A stretch of DNA of 41,024 nucleotides, taken from NCBI GenBank assembly GCA_021789855.1, contig JAJYIW010000004.1, positions 1-41,024 on the forward strand. The letters are read 5' to 3'. Every line of letters begins with the position of its first letter. The first letter of the stretch is position 1. Origin of the DNA: Chloroflexota bacterium (lineage in GTDB: Bacteria > Chloroflexota > Anaerolineae > Anaerolineales > Anaerolineaceae). The translations under genes and the position numbers were made by a program. Below are positions 13,466 through 21,034 of this stretch, piece by piece. A model generated the notes under the pieces. That model saw only the letters and a program-made list of their open reading frames with translations, was not told the DNA's origin and did not search any database.

Positions 13466-15976
13466 CTAAGCCTCACCTCTCGGATGGCGGCTGGAGCGGA
13501 TGGCCATCCAGATACCCGCCACACCGCCGATCAAGATTAAAGCGATCATGACGACGAGGCCAAACTGGTAAGAATCCCAAAACGCCAGCATGCCCCCCGA
13601 GCGGCCAACTGCCTGTTCAAAGGTCACTCCACCTGCCAGTCCGGTCACCATACCTGTGATCTGGCCAGAATCCAGGTACGGGCTGATCATCGGCGCAGAT
13701 TGAGCGCTCACCACCATCAATAATGGCGTGCTGCCCATAGAAGGCTTGACCTGTTCGACCCAGTTCCGGGCAGTATCCGCGTTATCGGTTAATACCAGGA
13801 CGCGAGAGAAATCCGCCAGAGTCTTAATCCCATTCAGGGGCGGCGTAGACCAATCCCCTGTTCCGCCGCTTTTAAGCAAGTCCATACTGGTCTGCACGCC
13901 CAAAGATAAATTGAACAGCGCAGCAGGGCCGCCAGCCAGGTAGCCTAAACTGGCCACCTTATTGGTCGGCGAATAGGTGGGCTGGAGAGCGATGGCTCGA
14001 TTCAACAAGTTATGCGCCAGGATCGGGCCGGCGGGGTTGGTCGAGACGAAGACGATGTTGGCTGACCTGGCCATCAACTGGGCCAACACACCCGCCGAAA
14101 CCGTTTCCACTTCCCCCGAGAGTCCAGGGTCATATTCAACAGCGACCAGCACCGTCGAGCCAGCCGGGAGGGTATTGATGGATTGTGCCATCATGCTGGT
14201 AGGCGGCCCCGGGTAGGTCAGCAGTGGGGTTACCGTTCCCCCCATCCCGATCGGCAGTCCAACGGCCACGATCAGGATCAGCGCGATCATGATCCGGAGA
14301 GCCCGGTGCGTATGAGAGGGTCGTTCTCGAGTGACCTTCTGCGGCTCCGTTTCAACCGCGAGGAGAGTTTGAAGCAAAGCTGCATTCGTACGCTGCTTCT
14401 CAGAAACCGCCAATTTAACGGAATAGATCGCGGGTTTCCGAAATCCCGCCAGTGCGGGTTCAGGCGGAATAATCCCTCGCACACCTGCCAACGGGCCGGT
14501 GTTCTCGACCCTTTCATCCGAGGTAGGTGTTTCTTTGACCGCCGGTGTAGCTGTTTCGATCGGACGCATGGCCTGCACCCAGCCAGGTAATTCGGCCGGC
14601 GCCAACCCGGCCTCTTCCTCACTTTTTTTAACCGGCTGAGGCTGATTTTTAGACACAGGTTCTGGTTGGGCTGGAGCGGAAGAAATGACCTCTGGCGGCC
14701 CCAGATGCACCAGCCAATCCGGCATTTCATCTGTCACAAAGGGCCTGATCTCGGCCTGCTCGCCGGTGATCGGCGATTCATCGTAGATGAGGGCCGGAGT
14801 TTGAGGTGTTTCGCTCTCGGGAGCTTCTTGCGGCTTGAGATCCGTCATCCAACCGGGTATTTGCCCTTTCGCCAGCTCTTCCTCTGGTTTTTCCGGCTCC
14901 GGCTGGGCGGTCGCCTGGATCGATTTTTCTTCAGCCTGGTCTCCCTGGGCCGGTGTTTCACTCGACGTTATACCCGACAACCAATCAGGGAGGTCGGCGC
15001 TCCAGGCTACTTCCTCCTCTGGCTTTTCCGCACCGCCAGCTTCCAACCCGGCCTCCAACGAAGAAGGTCGCTCCACCCCTCCGGGCTCATGGAAGGCCGC
15101 TGATTCAGGAGGTATTTCCTCAGCCTTTTCGGATGCAGAAGGTTCTTCCCCAGCCGAAAGCCAATCTGGAAATTGCACCTCCCATTCTGCCTTGCTCTCG
15201 ACTTCCCCCTGCTTTTTTTCTATTCCCGAAAACCAATCAGGCTGCTGGACTTCACGACCATCCGTACCAGATTGCGGAGCGGATTCCTCGCCCGGCTTTT
15301 CGGACGGCCCAGGCAGTGTGGGAGGGTTAGAAGCGTTTTCCGGCTTGGCGGCCTGCGATAATTCCTTTAGCCAGGCTGGTAATTCCTCGTCTGAAAGAGA
15401 TGCGTCTTCAGGCGTCTCATGATCATGGACCGCTTCAGATGGTCTGTCTTCACCCCCAGGCTCGATCCGGTTCAACCAGTCCGAAGAATCGGCACCTGAC
15501 TGATCGGCCGGTTCACCCGGGCCAGGTTCATTTTTCTCCGGCTCATTGCCCGTTGGAACCTCGCGTAAGCTGCTCAGCCAATCTTCAGAGTCGCCGGTTC
15601 CAGCCGGTTCACCCGGCGCCTTCTCATCTGCCGGCTGGCTGGTGTCATCCGTCCCGATACGTGATAACCAGGCGGCAAATTCTTCATCGGGCGCGCTCTT
15701 GGAATCTTCAGGCTTGGATGGTTCAGCAGGCTCTTGAGCCAGAGGACCTGGGATAAACACCCTTTTTTCCGACTGGCCTGTGGCGCCATTCTGGGAATCG
15801 CGCAACGAATCAAGCCAATCTTCGTTTTTTTGCGATGGTTGGTGGCCAGCTTGTTGTGGCGAGCGAGACGAATCCCCTCTTTTGGGTTCTGCCTTTAAAC
15901 GCGTTCCACAATACCGGCAGGAGTCCACATCCGCCGGGTTAGGCCTACCACATAAAGGACAACGAACCATAGCCAT
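13466..15976 (-). CDS. Zinc-ribbon membrane protein with eleven Trp linear motifs
   Basis: An 836-residue protein with a remarkable architecture. It opens with a zinc ribbon (CPLC 6-9, CRYC 20-23). Residues about 30-500 are acidic, Pro/Glu/Ser-rich and surely disordered, but carry eleven copies of a short (D/A/G)W(L/F/M/V)xxL-type motif, with Trp at about 54, 103, 133, 167, 202, 248, 272, 332, 376, 421 and 466. A membrane helix (about 559-579), an outer domain of about 220 residues (GSTVLVAVEYDPGLSGE ... VLVLTDNADTARNW) and a second helix near the C-terminus follow. Evenly spread Trp motifs look like docking sites for a repeated or polymeric partner. It lies between two six-helix genes in the MutL operon. 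A GGTGG sits nine bases before the ATG. Confidence 0.85.
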   Translation of the reverse strand: MAMVRCPLCGRPNPADVDSCRYCGTRLKAEPKRGDSSRSPQQAGHQPSQKNEDWLDSLRDSQNGATGQSEKRVFIPGPLAQEPAEPSKPEDSKSAPDEEFAAWLSRIGTDDTSQPADEKAPGEPAGTGDSEDWLSSLREVPTGNEPEKNEPGPGEPADQSGADSSDWLNRIEPGGEDRPSEAVHDHETPEDASLSDEELPAWLKELSQAAKPENASNPPTLPGPSEKPGEESAPQSGTDGREVQQPDWFSGIEKKQGEVESKAEWEVQFPDWLSAGEEPSASEKAEEIPPESAAFHEPGGVERPSSLEAGLEAGGAEKPEEEVAWSADLPDWLSGITSSETPAQGDQAEEKSIQATAQPEPEKPEEELAKGQIPGWMTDLKPQEAPESETPQTPALIYDESPITGEQAEIRPFVTDEMPDWLVHLGPPEVISSAPAQPEPVSKNQPQPVKKSEEEAGLAPAELPGWVQAMRPIETATPAVKETPTSDERVENTGPLAGVRGIIPPEPALAGFRKPAIYSVKLAVSEKQRTNAALLQTLLAVETEPQKVTRERPSHTHRALRIMIALILIVAVGLPIGMGGTVTPLLTYPGPPTSMMAQSINTLPAGSTVLVAVEYDPGLSGEVETVSAGVLAQLMARSANIVFVSTNPAGPILAHNLLNRAIALQPTYSPTNKVASLGYLAGGPAALFNLSLGVQTSMDLLKSGGTGDWSTPPLNGIKTLADFSRVLVLTDNADTARNWVEQVKPSMGSTPLLMVVSAQSAPMISPYLDSGQITGMVTGLAGGVTFEQAVGRSGGMLAFWDSYQFGLVVMIALILIGGVAGIWMAIRSSRHPRGEA

Positions 15977-15981
15977 ATTTA

Positions 15982-16590
15982 TTAACCACCGTACGGGCGT
16001 TCAGCGCCCAAGAGGATACGCAAGGACATGGTCAAGCTACCCAAGGCCACCCCGATTAAAATCCCACGCGCCCCGGCTACCGGTATCCGGTTAATCGCCA
16101 GGACAATGTTGTTAATGGCTGGCGAACTGCTGGCGGTCAGATAGCTTATATTGATCAAAAGATAGACCAGCGCACTGATCACAAAGGTAACCAGGAGCAG
16201 ATTTAACTTCCGGCGAAATATCCTGAGGCCGGCAAATGCAAGGGTAACACTCAGCAAAGCCATGAGGGTCATTTCAGCGGCAAATTGAATTTGCGTGATC
16301 CACTGGATGTAAGCCGGCCTGAGCGTAACACCCAAGATCAATGTAGCCAGGAAACCGGCCAGGACGACCAGGCTGTACCCGTAACCGTGTTTACGCGTGG
16401 CAATCTTGTGCCAATGCATTGAGAGGAGATTGATGATCCCGATCAGGCTGGCTCCGGCTGCCAGAATAATGGCCCAATTAAGCACGTATTGAAGCGGTGC
16501 CCTTAACACCGGGAAAAAGGACTGTAAAAAATAGCCGGCCAGGACACATAGCCCAATAACGATAGCAATAATGGTGGATACGATTTTCAT
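15982..16590 (-). CDS. Six-helix membrane protein of the MutL operon, second
   Basis: A 202-residue integral membrane protein without a recognised family. Six hydrophobic segments are visible (starting MKIVSTIIAIVIGLCVLAGY and ending near GILIGVALGSLTMSLRILLG). The start at 16590 is chosen because its ATG overlaps the upstream stop as ATGA, a typical coupling; a longer reading from 16659 would lie inside the upstream gene and adds a non-hydrophobic extension. The final stretch NRIPVAGARGILIGVALGSL contains small residues compatible with helix packing. Together with the other membrane proteins of the operon it probably forms one complex. No function can be stated. Confidence 0.8.
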   Translation of the reverse strand: MKIVSTIIAIVIGLCVLAGYFLQSFFPVLRAPLQYVLNWAIILAAGASLIGIINLLSMHWHKIATRKHGYGYSLVVLAGFLATLILGVTLRPAYIQWITQIQFAAEMTLMALLSVTLAFAGLRIFRRKLNLLLVTFVISALVYLLINISYLTASSSPAINNIVLAINRIPVAGARGILIGVALGSLTMSLRILLGAERPYGG

Positions 16591-17339
16591 GGCAATCCAA
16601 GTGGTAGACCCATAAGCTTGAGTGCTGCCCCAACCAGTGTGGCAATGATAATGACCCAACGGAGAACATCCTGGGCGCGCAGGCTGGCTGCCTGGTATGG
16701 CTTCCCCTGGAGATAGGCGCTGCTGGCAAACAGCTCCTCACCCAACAAGGCTTCCTGGGACGTCGCATAAAAAACCGCCTGGGCAGAGAGATCATCACTG
16801 GCTGCCAGGGTAAACGTGGCCTCTTGTTCTGAACGGTCGGCCAGCAGAGCGGCTTCAGGACCAAAATTTCCGATCAATATATTGGCTGACGCCTGTTCAT
16901 CGTGCAAAACAGGCAGAGTCCCGGCGACATAAGACAAGGGTGTCGCACCGGTCAGGCTGCCCAGGTAAGGATCATAGAAATCGGCGGCATGCATATCCCG
17001 GTAAGTTGAGCTGAGCACATCCTGGCTGAGAACAGCCAGGCTCCCATCCCCGCTGGTCGCCATAGGCGGGTTATCACTGATCGAGCTCATTTGAGCTACT
17101 CGCTCCAGGGTACTTAAACCAACCAGGCCGGGCGCAGCCCGGGTACTGTAGATGCTGGATTTACCAAGGGAAATATGAAGGCGCGATCCATCCTCCACCG
17201 CCAGGCCAATGGACTGGCGAAGCAGGTTGAAAGCCTGTAACGGACGGATGCCCCGCATCGGACGTTTACGGTACAGGATGCGAAATACCACCATCAACAG
17301 GGCACATAAGATAACGATCGCCAGACCAACCAGATTCAC
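16587..17339 (-). CDS. Doubly anchored protein of the MutL operon (possibly DUF6754-like)
   Basis: A 250-residue protein. An N-terminal helix (about 2-21) and a basic patch (YRKRPMRG) precede a soluble domain of about 190 residues, and a second helix closes the protein (about 226-248). The basic patch after helix one suggests the domain is cytoplasmic. The domain contains SIYSTRAAPGLVGLSTLERVA, AADFYDPYLGSLTGATPLSYVAG and AVFYATSQEALLGEELFASSAYL. I associate this with the uncharacterised DUF6754 of Chloroflexota, from memory and with low certainty. Its ATG overlaps the upstream stop by four bases, and its own stop overlaps the next ATG. The layout of anchor-domain-anchor parallels the zinc-ribbon protein. 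Confidence 0.78.
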   Translation of the reverse strand: MNLVGLAIVILCALLMVVFRILYRKRPMRGIRPLQAFNLLRQSIGLAVEDGSRLHISLGKSSIYSTRAAPGLVGLSTLERVAQMSSISDNPPMATSGDGSLAVLSQDVLSSTYRDMHAADFYDPYLGSLTGATPLSYVAGTLPVLHDEQASANILIGNFGPEAALLADRSEQEATFTLAASDDLSAQAVFYATSQEALLGEELFASSAYLQGKPYQAASLRAQDVLRWVIIIATLVGAALKLMGLPLGLP

Positions 17340-17590
17340 TGGACCTTATCCTCCCGCAGAAAAGTGGCAAACGAAAGGGTCTCTTCCCTATCTTCGAGTA
17401 ATTCAGCCAGGGCCTGAAGGTGACGGGATGCGTTCCCCCCACTTAAAAAGGGTTGCCCCAGATAGACCAACTGCGCTGCCAACGGTATCAATGGGCCTCC
17501 ACCTTCCAGCAAAAAGGAGATCATTTCTTTAATCCCACCACGTCTCAGAAACTGCGCCCAAACTGGCCAAAATTCTCGATCGGATTGCAT
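17336..17590 (-). CDS. Small soluble protein, first gene of the MutL operon
   Basis: An 84-residue protein, largely helical, beginning MQSDREFWPVWAQFLRRGG and ending in an acidic, amphipathic segment (LQALAELLEDREETLSFATF). No signal peptide or membrane helix is evident. The start at 17590 is preferred over an upstream in-frame TTG because a -10 element ends six bases before this ATG, implying a leaderless message. The TTG would lie at or upstream of the transcription start. The gene overlaps the next by four bases (ATGA). Being first and small, it may be a regulatory or assembly subunit. I do not recognise it. Confidence 0.7.
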   Translation of the reverse strand: MQSDREFWPVWAQFLRRGGIKEMISFLLEGGGPLIPLAAQLVYLGQPFLSGGNASRHLQALAELLEDREETLSFATFLREDKVQ

Positions 17591-17596
17591 GTCACC

Positions 17597-17605
17597 AGTA
17601 TAGCA
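17597..17605 (-). promoter_or_regulatory. Extended -10 promoter of the MutL operon
   Basis: On the minus strand TGC-TATACT (17605-17597) is an extended -10. It ends six bases before the ATG at 17590, so the mRNA should be leaderless. No -35 is obvious. It would drive all seven genes down to 9926, which are separated by overlaps or gaps of at most about 43 bp. Confidence 0.65.
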
Positions 17606-17699
17606 CAAACTGATTTTGTGGCTATCTCAGCACCGGCCACAGCCTGCATACAAAAAAACTGACTTCTACCAGGTTTTTAAGAAGGGACCACGTCTAGCC

Positions 17700-17721
17700 A
17701 TGTTGCAAGATCAATACCAAC
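17700..17721. repeat. Copy B of a dispersed 22-bp repeat
   Basis: Matches 10999-11020 at 20 of 22 positions in the same orientation. It sits in the 349-bp gap between the MutL operon and rubrerythrin. Apart from the two promoters and this repeat, that gap holds no gene I can support; a minus-strand reading frame through it (17677-18018) crosses the rubrerythrin start and looks spurious. Confidence 0.5.
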
Positions 17722-17829
17722 TACTGTACTTCCATGCCAATCTTTGATAGGATTGTATATCGCGATGACCGACCGGTCAAGCCTGCATAACCAGGTCATC
17801 TTCACAGTCAACCATGAATACCTGACATT

Positions 17830-17867
17830 TGTCACAATTGAAAAGTGACAGAGCTGATGCGGATAAT
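17830..17867 (+). promoter_or_regulatory. Rubrerythrin promoter with overlapping inverted repeat
   Basis: -35 TTGAAA (17838-17843), 18 nt, -10 GATAAT (17862-17867). A perfect inverted repeat, TGTCAC (17830-17835) and GTGACA (17845-17850), encloses the -35 and is a candidate operator for an oxidative-stress or redox regulator. The regulator is not identifiable. Confidence 0.5.
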
Positions 17868-17939
17868 CCAGATAAATATGCTTTAATCGATCAACGGGTT
17901 TATCTAACCGATCAAGGTAAAAACCACAAAGGAGGAAAC

Positions 17940-18437
17940 ATGTCAAAATCGAGTGATGATTTAAAAGCAGGCTTTGCAGGTGAATCTCAGGCCAACCGCA
18001 AGTACCTGGCGTTTGCAAAAAAAGCAGATGAAGAGGGGTACCCCCAGGTCGCCAGGCTCTTCCGCGCCGCCGCAGCCGCAGAGACCGTCCACGCGAATAA
18101 CCATTTTCGAGCGCTAGGCGAGATCAAATCGACGAAGGAAAATATCGAGAACGCTATCGCCGGCGAGCATTATGAAGCAGTCACCATGTATCCTGATTTT
18201 ATCAAGGATGCCGAAGCTGAAAATGATAAGAAAGCCCTGGCCTCCTTCCGCTGGGCCCTGGAAGCTGAAAAAGTTCATGAAGCCCTTTACCGCAAGGCTT
18301 TAGAAACCCTATCTTCCAAGGGAGAAAGCTTTGATTACTACATTTGCCCGGTGTGCGGCTATACCCATGAAGGCTCCGCTCCCGCTAAATGCCCGGTGTG
18401 CGGTACGCCTGGGAGCAAATTCGAGCGCGTTAGTTAG
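17940..18437 (+). CDS. Rubrerythrin
   Basis: A cytoplasmic non-haem di-iron protein that reduces hydrogen peroxide in anaerobes and microaerobes (family knowledge). The 165-residue protein has an N-terminal four-helix ferritin-like domain with the iron-binding Glu/His pattern (GFAGESQANRKY, AAAETVHANNH, AEAENDKKA, ALEAEKVHEALY). A C-terminal rubredoxin-like iron site follows, with the pairs CPVCG at about 140 and 152. All ligands appear present. GGAGG lies four bases before the ATG. A longer in-frame reading from 17829 would begin upstream of the promoter -10 and is rejected. The gene stands alone with its own promoter and hairpins downstream. It supports an oxygen-sensitive lifestyle. Confidence 0.95.
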   Translation: MSKSSDDLKAGFAGESQANRKYLAFAKKADEEGYPQVARLFRAAAAAETVHANNHFRALGEIKSTKENIENAIAGEHYEAVTMYPDFIKDAEAENDKKALASFRWALEAEKVHEALYRKALETLSSKGESFDYYICPVCGYTHEGSAPAKCPVCGTPGSKFERVS

Positions 18438-18456
18438 ACATACCGCGGATTTTTAA

Positions 18457-18481
18457 GCTGGCTATCTTTGGGATAGCCAGC
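18457..18481 (+). terminator. Hairpin after rubrerythrin
   Basis: GCTGGCTATC (18457-18466) and GATAGCCAGC (18472-18481) form a perfect 10-bp stem with a 5-nt loop, 19 bp after the stop codon. There is no following T-tract, so termination efficiency is uncertain. Confidence 0.6.
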
Positions 18482-18486
18482 GCTGG

Positions 18487-18529
18487 CAATGCCACAGGTC
18501 ATGGGATGTCACTACGACCTGTGGCATTG
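18487..18529. terminator. Second hairpin with 14-bp arms
   Basis: CAATGCCACAGGTC (18487-18500) and GACCTGTGGCATTG (18516-18529) are perfect 14-bp arms around a 15-nt loop, five bases after the first hairpin. It may add to termination or protect the rubrerythrin mRNA 3' end. It could also be a regulator-binding site upstream of the glycan operon. Confidence 0.5.
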
Positions 18530-18614
18530 TTCTGGTTACAGGTATCTCTCCCCCTTTGGATTTGTTTATGAGATAATACCCTTGCTCGAATAACTTTCTC
18601 TTTGAGGAGAGCCT

Positions 18615-19889
18615 GTGACTGTTGAAAAAATTTGCATCCTGGGCCTCGGCTACATCGGCCTGCCACTTGCCAGCACGTTTGCCACTCATGGTAAGCATGT
18701 CGTAGCCATGGATGTCAATCCCTCTATCATTCAAACTTTACAAAATGGCGCCCTGCATATCCACGAGCCAGGTCTCCGTTCATTGGTGGAAGAAGCATTG
18801 AAATCTGGAAACCTGGATATCCGCCATTCTGTCGAGCCTGCGGATGCCTTTATTATCGCGGTTCCCACCCCATACGATGACGGTAAGCGCGCTGATTTGC
18901 GTTATGTCCAGTCAGCAGCCGAGTCTATCGTGCCCCATTTACGCCGGGGCAACCTGGTCGTCCTGGAATCCACCTCTCCACCTCAAACCACCCTCCACCT
19001 GGTAGCCCCCATTCTAGAAAAATCAGGGTTGGTGCCCGGCAGGGATTTCTTCCTGGCCTATTCGCCAGAACGCGTCCTCCCAGGACAGATTATCCGCGAG
19101 CTGGTGGAAAATGCGCGCATCATCGGCGGGATTGATCCCGCCTCTGCCAAAGCTGGGCAGGAGCTATACCAGTCCTTTGTCCAGGGCGAAATCGTCCTGA
19201 CCGATGCGACCACAGCGGAGATGGTCAAACTCATGGAAAATACCACGCGGGATGTCAACATCGCTCTGGCCAACGAATTTTCGCGCCTGGCGGACCGGCT
19301 GGGAGTGGATGTATGGGAAGCCATCAACCTGGCTAACCGCCATCCACGGGTGAAGATCCTGCGACCCGGGCCGGGCGTCGGCGGTCACTGTGTCAGTGTG
19401 GATCCCTGGTTCCTGGTCGAAGCCGCCCCTGATATTACGCCTCTGATTCGCACGGCGCGCGAGGTCAACGATGCCCAGCCTCATTTTGTCCTCGACCTGG
19501 CCACCCGCTGGCTAGGCCCCCTCGAGGGCCGAAAAATCGGCGTGTTAGGGCTGGCCTTTAAGCCCGATGTAGACGATTTACGCGAAAGCCCGGCGGTCGA
19601 AGTGGCTTACCAGCTCCAGCAACAGGGCGCTATCCTCCAGGCTTTCGAGCCTTTTAAACCCGACGCTGCCTTGCCCGGCCTGGCCCTGGCTTCCTCCCTC
19701 GAGATGGCATTGGCAGACAAACAGGCGGTGATTCTCCTGGTAGCTCATACGCAATTCCGCCAGCTTGATCCACACGCAATCGCTGCTCTGACTCCTGCGC
19801 GCCAGGTCATTGATGCGGTGCACGCATGGGAGGCTAAACGTTGGACAGACGCCGGCTTTGAGTTCCACACCCTGGGGAATGGTCAGTAA
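18615..19889 (+). CDS. wecC: UDP-N-acetyl-D-mannosamine dehydrogenase (WecC-like)
   Basis: Oxidises UDP-ManNAc to UDP-ManNAcA with two NAD+ (family knowledge). The 424-residue cytoplasmic enzyme has the N-terminal nucleotide-binding motif GLGYIGLP (10-17), the central PTPYDDG segment, and the catalytic Cys259 in GPGVGGHCVSVDPWF. The C-terminal UDP-binding domain begins at VLGLAFKPDVDDLRESPA. The GHCVSVDPWF context and the neighbouring epimerase favour a UDP-ManNAc rather than UDP-glucose substrate. It starts with GTG preceded by GAGGAG at good spacing. First gene of the glycan operon. UDP-GlcNAc/UDP-GalNAc dehydrogenase activity cannot be excluded. Confidence 0.9.
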   Translation: MTVEKICILGLGYIGLPLASTFATHGKHVVAMDVNPSIIQTLQNGALHIHEPGLRSLVEEALKSGNLDIRHSVEPADAFIIAVPTPYDDGKRADLRYVQSAAESIVPHLRRGNLVVLESTSPPQTTLHLVAPILEKSGLVPGRDFFLAYSPERVLPGQIIRELVENARIIGGIDPASAKAGQELYQSFVQGEIVLTDATTAEMVKLMENTTRDVNIALANEFSRLADRLGVDVWEAINLANRHPRVKILRPGPGVGGHCVSVDPWFLVEAAPDITPLIRTAREVNDAQPHFVLDLATRWLGPLEGRKIGVLGLAFKPDVDDLRESPAVEVAYQLQQQGAILQAFEPFKPDAALPGLALASSLEMALADKQAVILLVAHTQFRQLDPHAIAALTPARQVIDAVHAWEAKRWTDAGFEFHTLGNGQ

Positions 19890-19890
19890 A

Positions 19891-21030
19891 ATGCCCAAGC
19901 TAAAGGTTGTCTCCATATTTGGCACCCGCCCGGAGGCCGTTAAAATGGCGCCGGTAGTCCAGCGCCTGGCCGCTGCGCCTGAGATTGAGGCGCGAGTCAT
20001 CGTGACCGCCCAACACCGGCAAATGCTCGACCAGGTGCTGACCCTGTTTGACATCCAGCCAGATTATGACCTGAACTTAATGGTACCTAACCAGAGCCTG
20101 GCGGGCCTCACCGCAGATATCCTGACCCACCTCGATCCGCTGCTTTCCGAGATGAAACCAGATTGGATTCTCATTCAAGGCGATACCACCACGGTGATGG
20201 CGACTGCGTTATTAGGCTATTATCACCATATCGCCATAGGCCACGTAGAAGCCGGCTTGCGTACGGGAGATAAGTGGCAGCCTTTTCCTGAAGAAATTAA
20301 CCGGCGCATTGCTGGCGTGATGGCAGATTTACATTTTGCTCCCACCGAGCGCAACCGCCAGAATTTATTGGCCGAAGGGGTGCCTGCCCGGCAAATTGTG
20401 ATTACCGGCAATCCGGCGATCGATGCCTTACAGGCCATATCGCGCCGCCCGGCGCCCGACAGCATTACGACTCTACTGGCGGAAAAAGGGATCGGGCCGG
20501 GTGGCAAGCGCCTGGTAGTCATCACGGCTCACCGGCGGGAGAATTTTGGGCAGCCGCTGGAGCAAATTGTCGCTGGGCTGCGCGAGCTTGCCCGCGTTTA
20601 CGCTGGGAAGGTCGAATTTGTCTACCCGGTTCATCTCAACCCCAATGTGCGCCAGGTGGTTCTCCCTGGCTTGAGCGGCTTAAGTAACTTCACTTTGCTC
20701 GATCCTCTCGATTATTTGCCCATGATTCACCTGATGAAGCACGCCTACCTGGTCCTGACCGATTCGGGGGGCATCCAGGAAGAAGCCACAGGGTTGGGCA
20801 TTCCCACCCTGGTGCTGCGCGCCACAACAGAACGCCCTGAAGGGGTGGAAGCCGGAACGCTTAAGTTGGTGGGCACCGATTCAGACCGCATTATCAGCGA
20901 AGCCCGCTGTTTGCTTGACGATCCCCAGGCGCATGAGCGTATGGCCAAAGCCGCCAATCCATTTGGCGATGGGCACGCGGCCGAACGGATCGTGACTGCC
21001 TTGCTCAACTATTCAGCCGTGAGCCAGTAA
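19891..21030 (+). CDS. wecB: UDP-N-acetylglucosamine 2-epimerase
   Basis: Converts UDP-GlcNAc to UDP-ManNAc, the substrate for the dehydrogenase encoded one base upstream. The 379-residue protein has the non-hydrolysing epimerase landmarks: IFGTRPEAVKMAPVV at the start, TAQHRQMLDQVL, GHVEAGLRTG, PFPEEINRR, ITAHRRENFG, and SGGIQEEATGLGIPTLVLR. Length is normal for the GT-B fold enzyme. The start at 19891 matches the conserved N-terminus; an earlier in-frame ATG at 19879 would overlap wecC. With WecC it makes UDP-ManNAcA, a building block of teichuronic-type or enterobacterial-common-antigen-like glycans. Confidence 0.95.
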   Translation: MPKLKVVSIFGTRPEAVKMAPVVQRLAAAPEIEARVIVTAQHRQMLDQVLTLFDIQPDYDLNLMVPNQSLAGLTADILTHLDPLLSEMKPDWILIQGDTTTVMATALLGYYHHIAIGHVEAGLRTGDKWQPFPEEINRRIAGVMADLHFAPTERNRQNLLAEGVPARQIVITGNPAIDALQAISRRPAPDSITTLLAEKGIGPGGKRLVVITAHRRENFGQPLEQIVAGLRELARVYAGKVEFVYPVHLNPNVRQVVLPGLSGLSNFTLLDPLDYLPMIHLMKHAYLVLTDSGGIQEEATGLGIPTLVLRATTERPEGVEAGTLKLVGTDSDRIISEARCLLDDPQAHERMAKAANPFGDGHAAERIVTALLNYSAVSQ

Positions 21031-21034
21031 TCGT

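Noticed and set aside
13466-15976. The Trp-motif region as a tandem DNA repeat
   Set aside because: The DNA between motifs is different each time; only the short peptide motif recurs, so it is protein-level conservation, not a nucleotide repeat.
17677-18018. A 113-codon minus-strand frame upstream of and into rubrerythrin
   Set aside because: It covers the rubrerythrin promoter and start codons on the other strand, and lacks a ribosome site. Its only notable part is repeat copy B.
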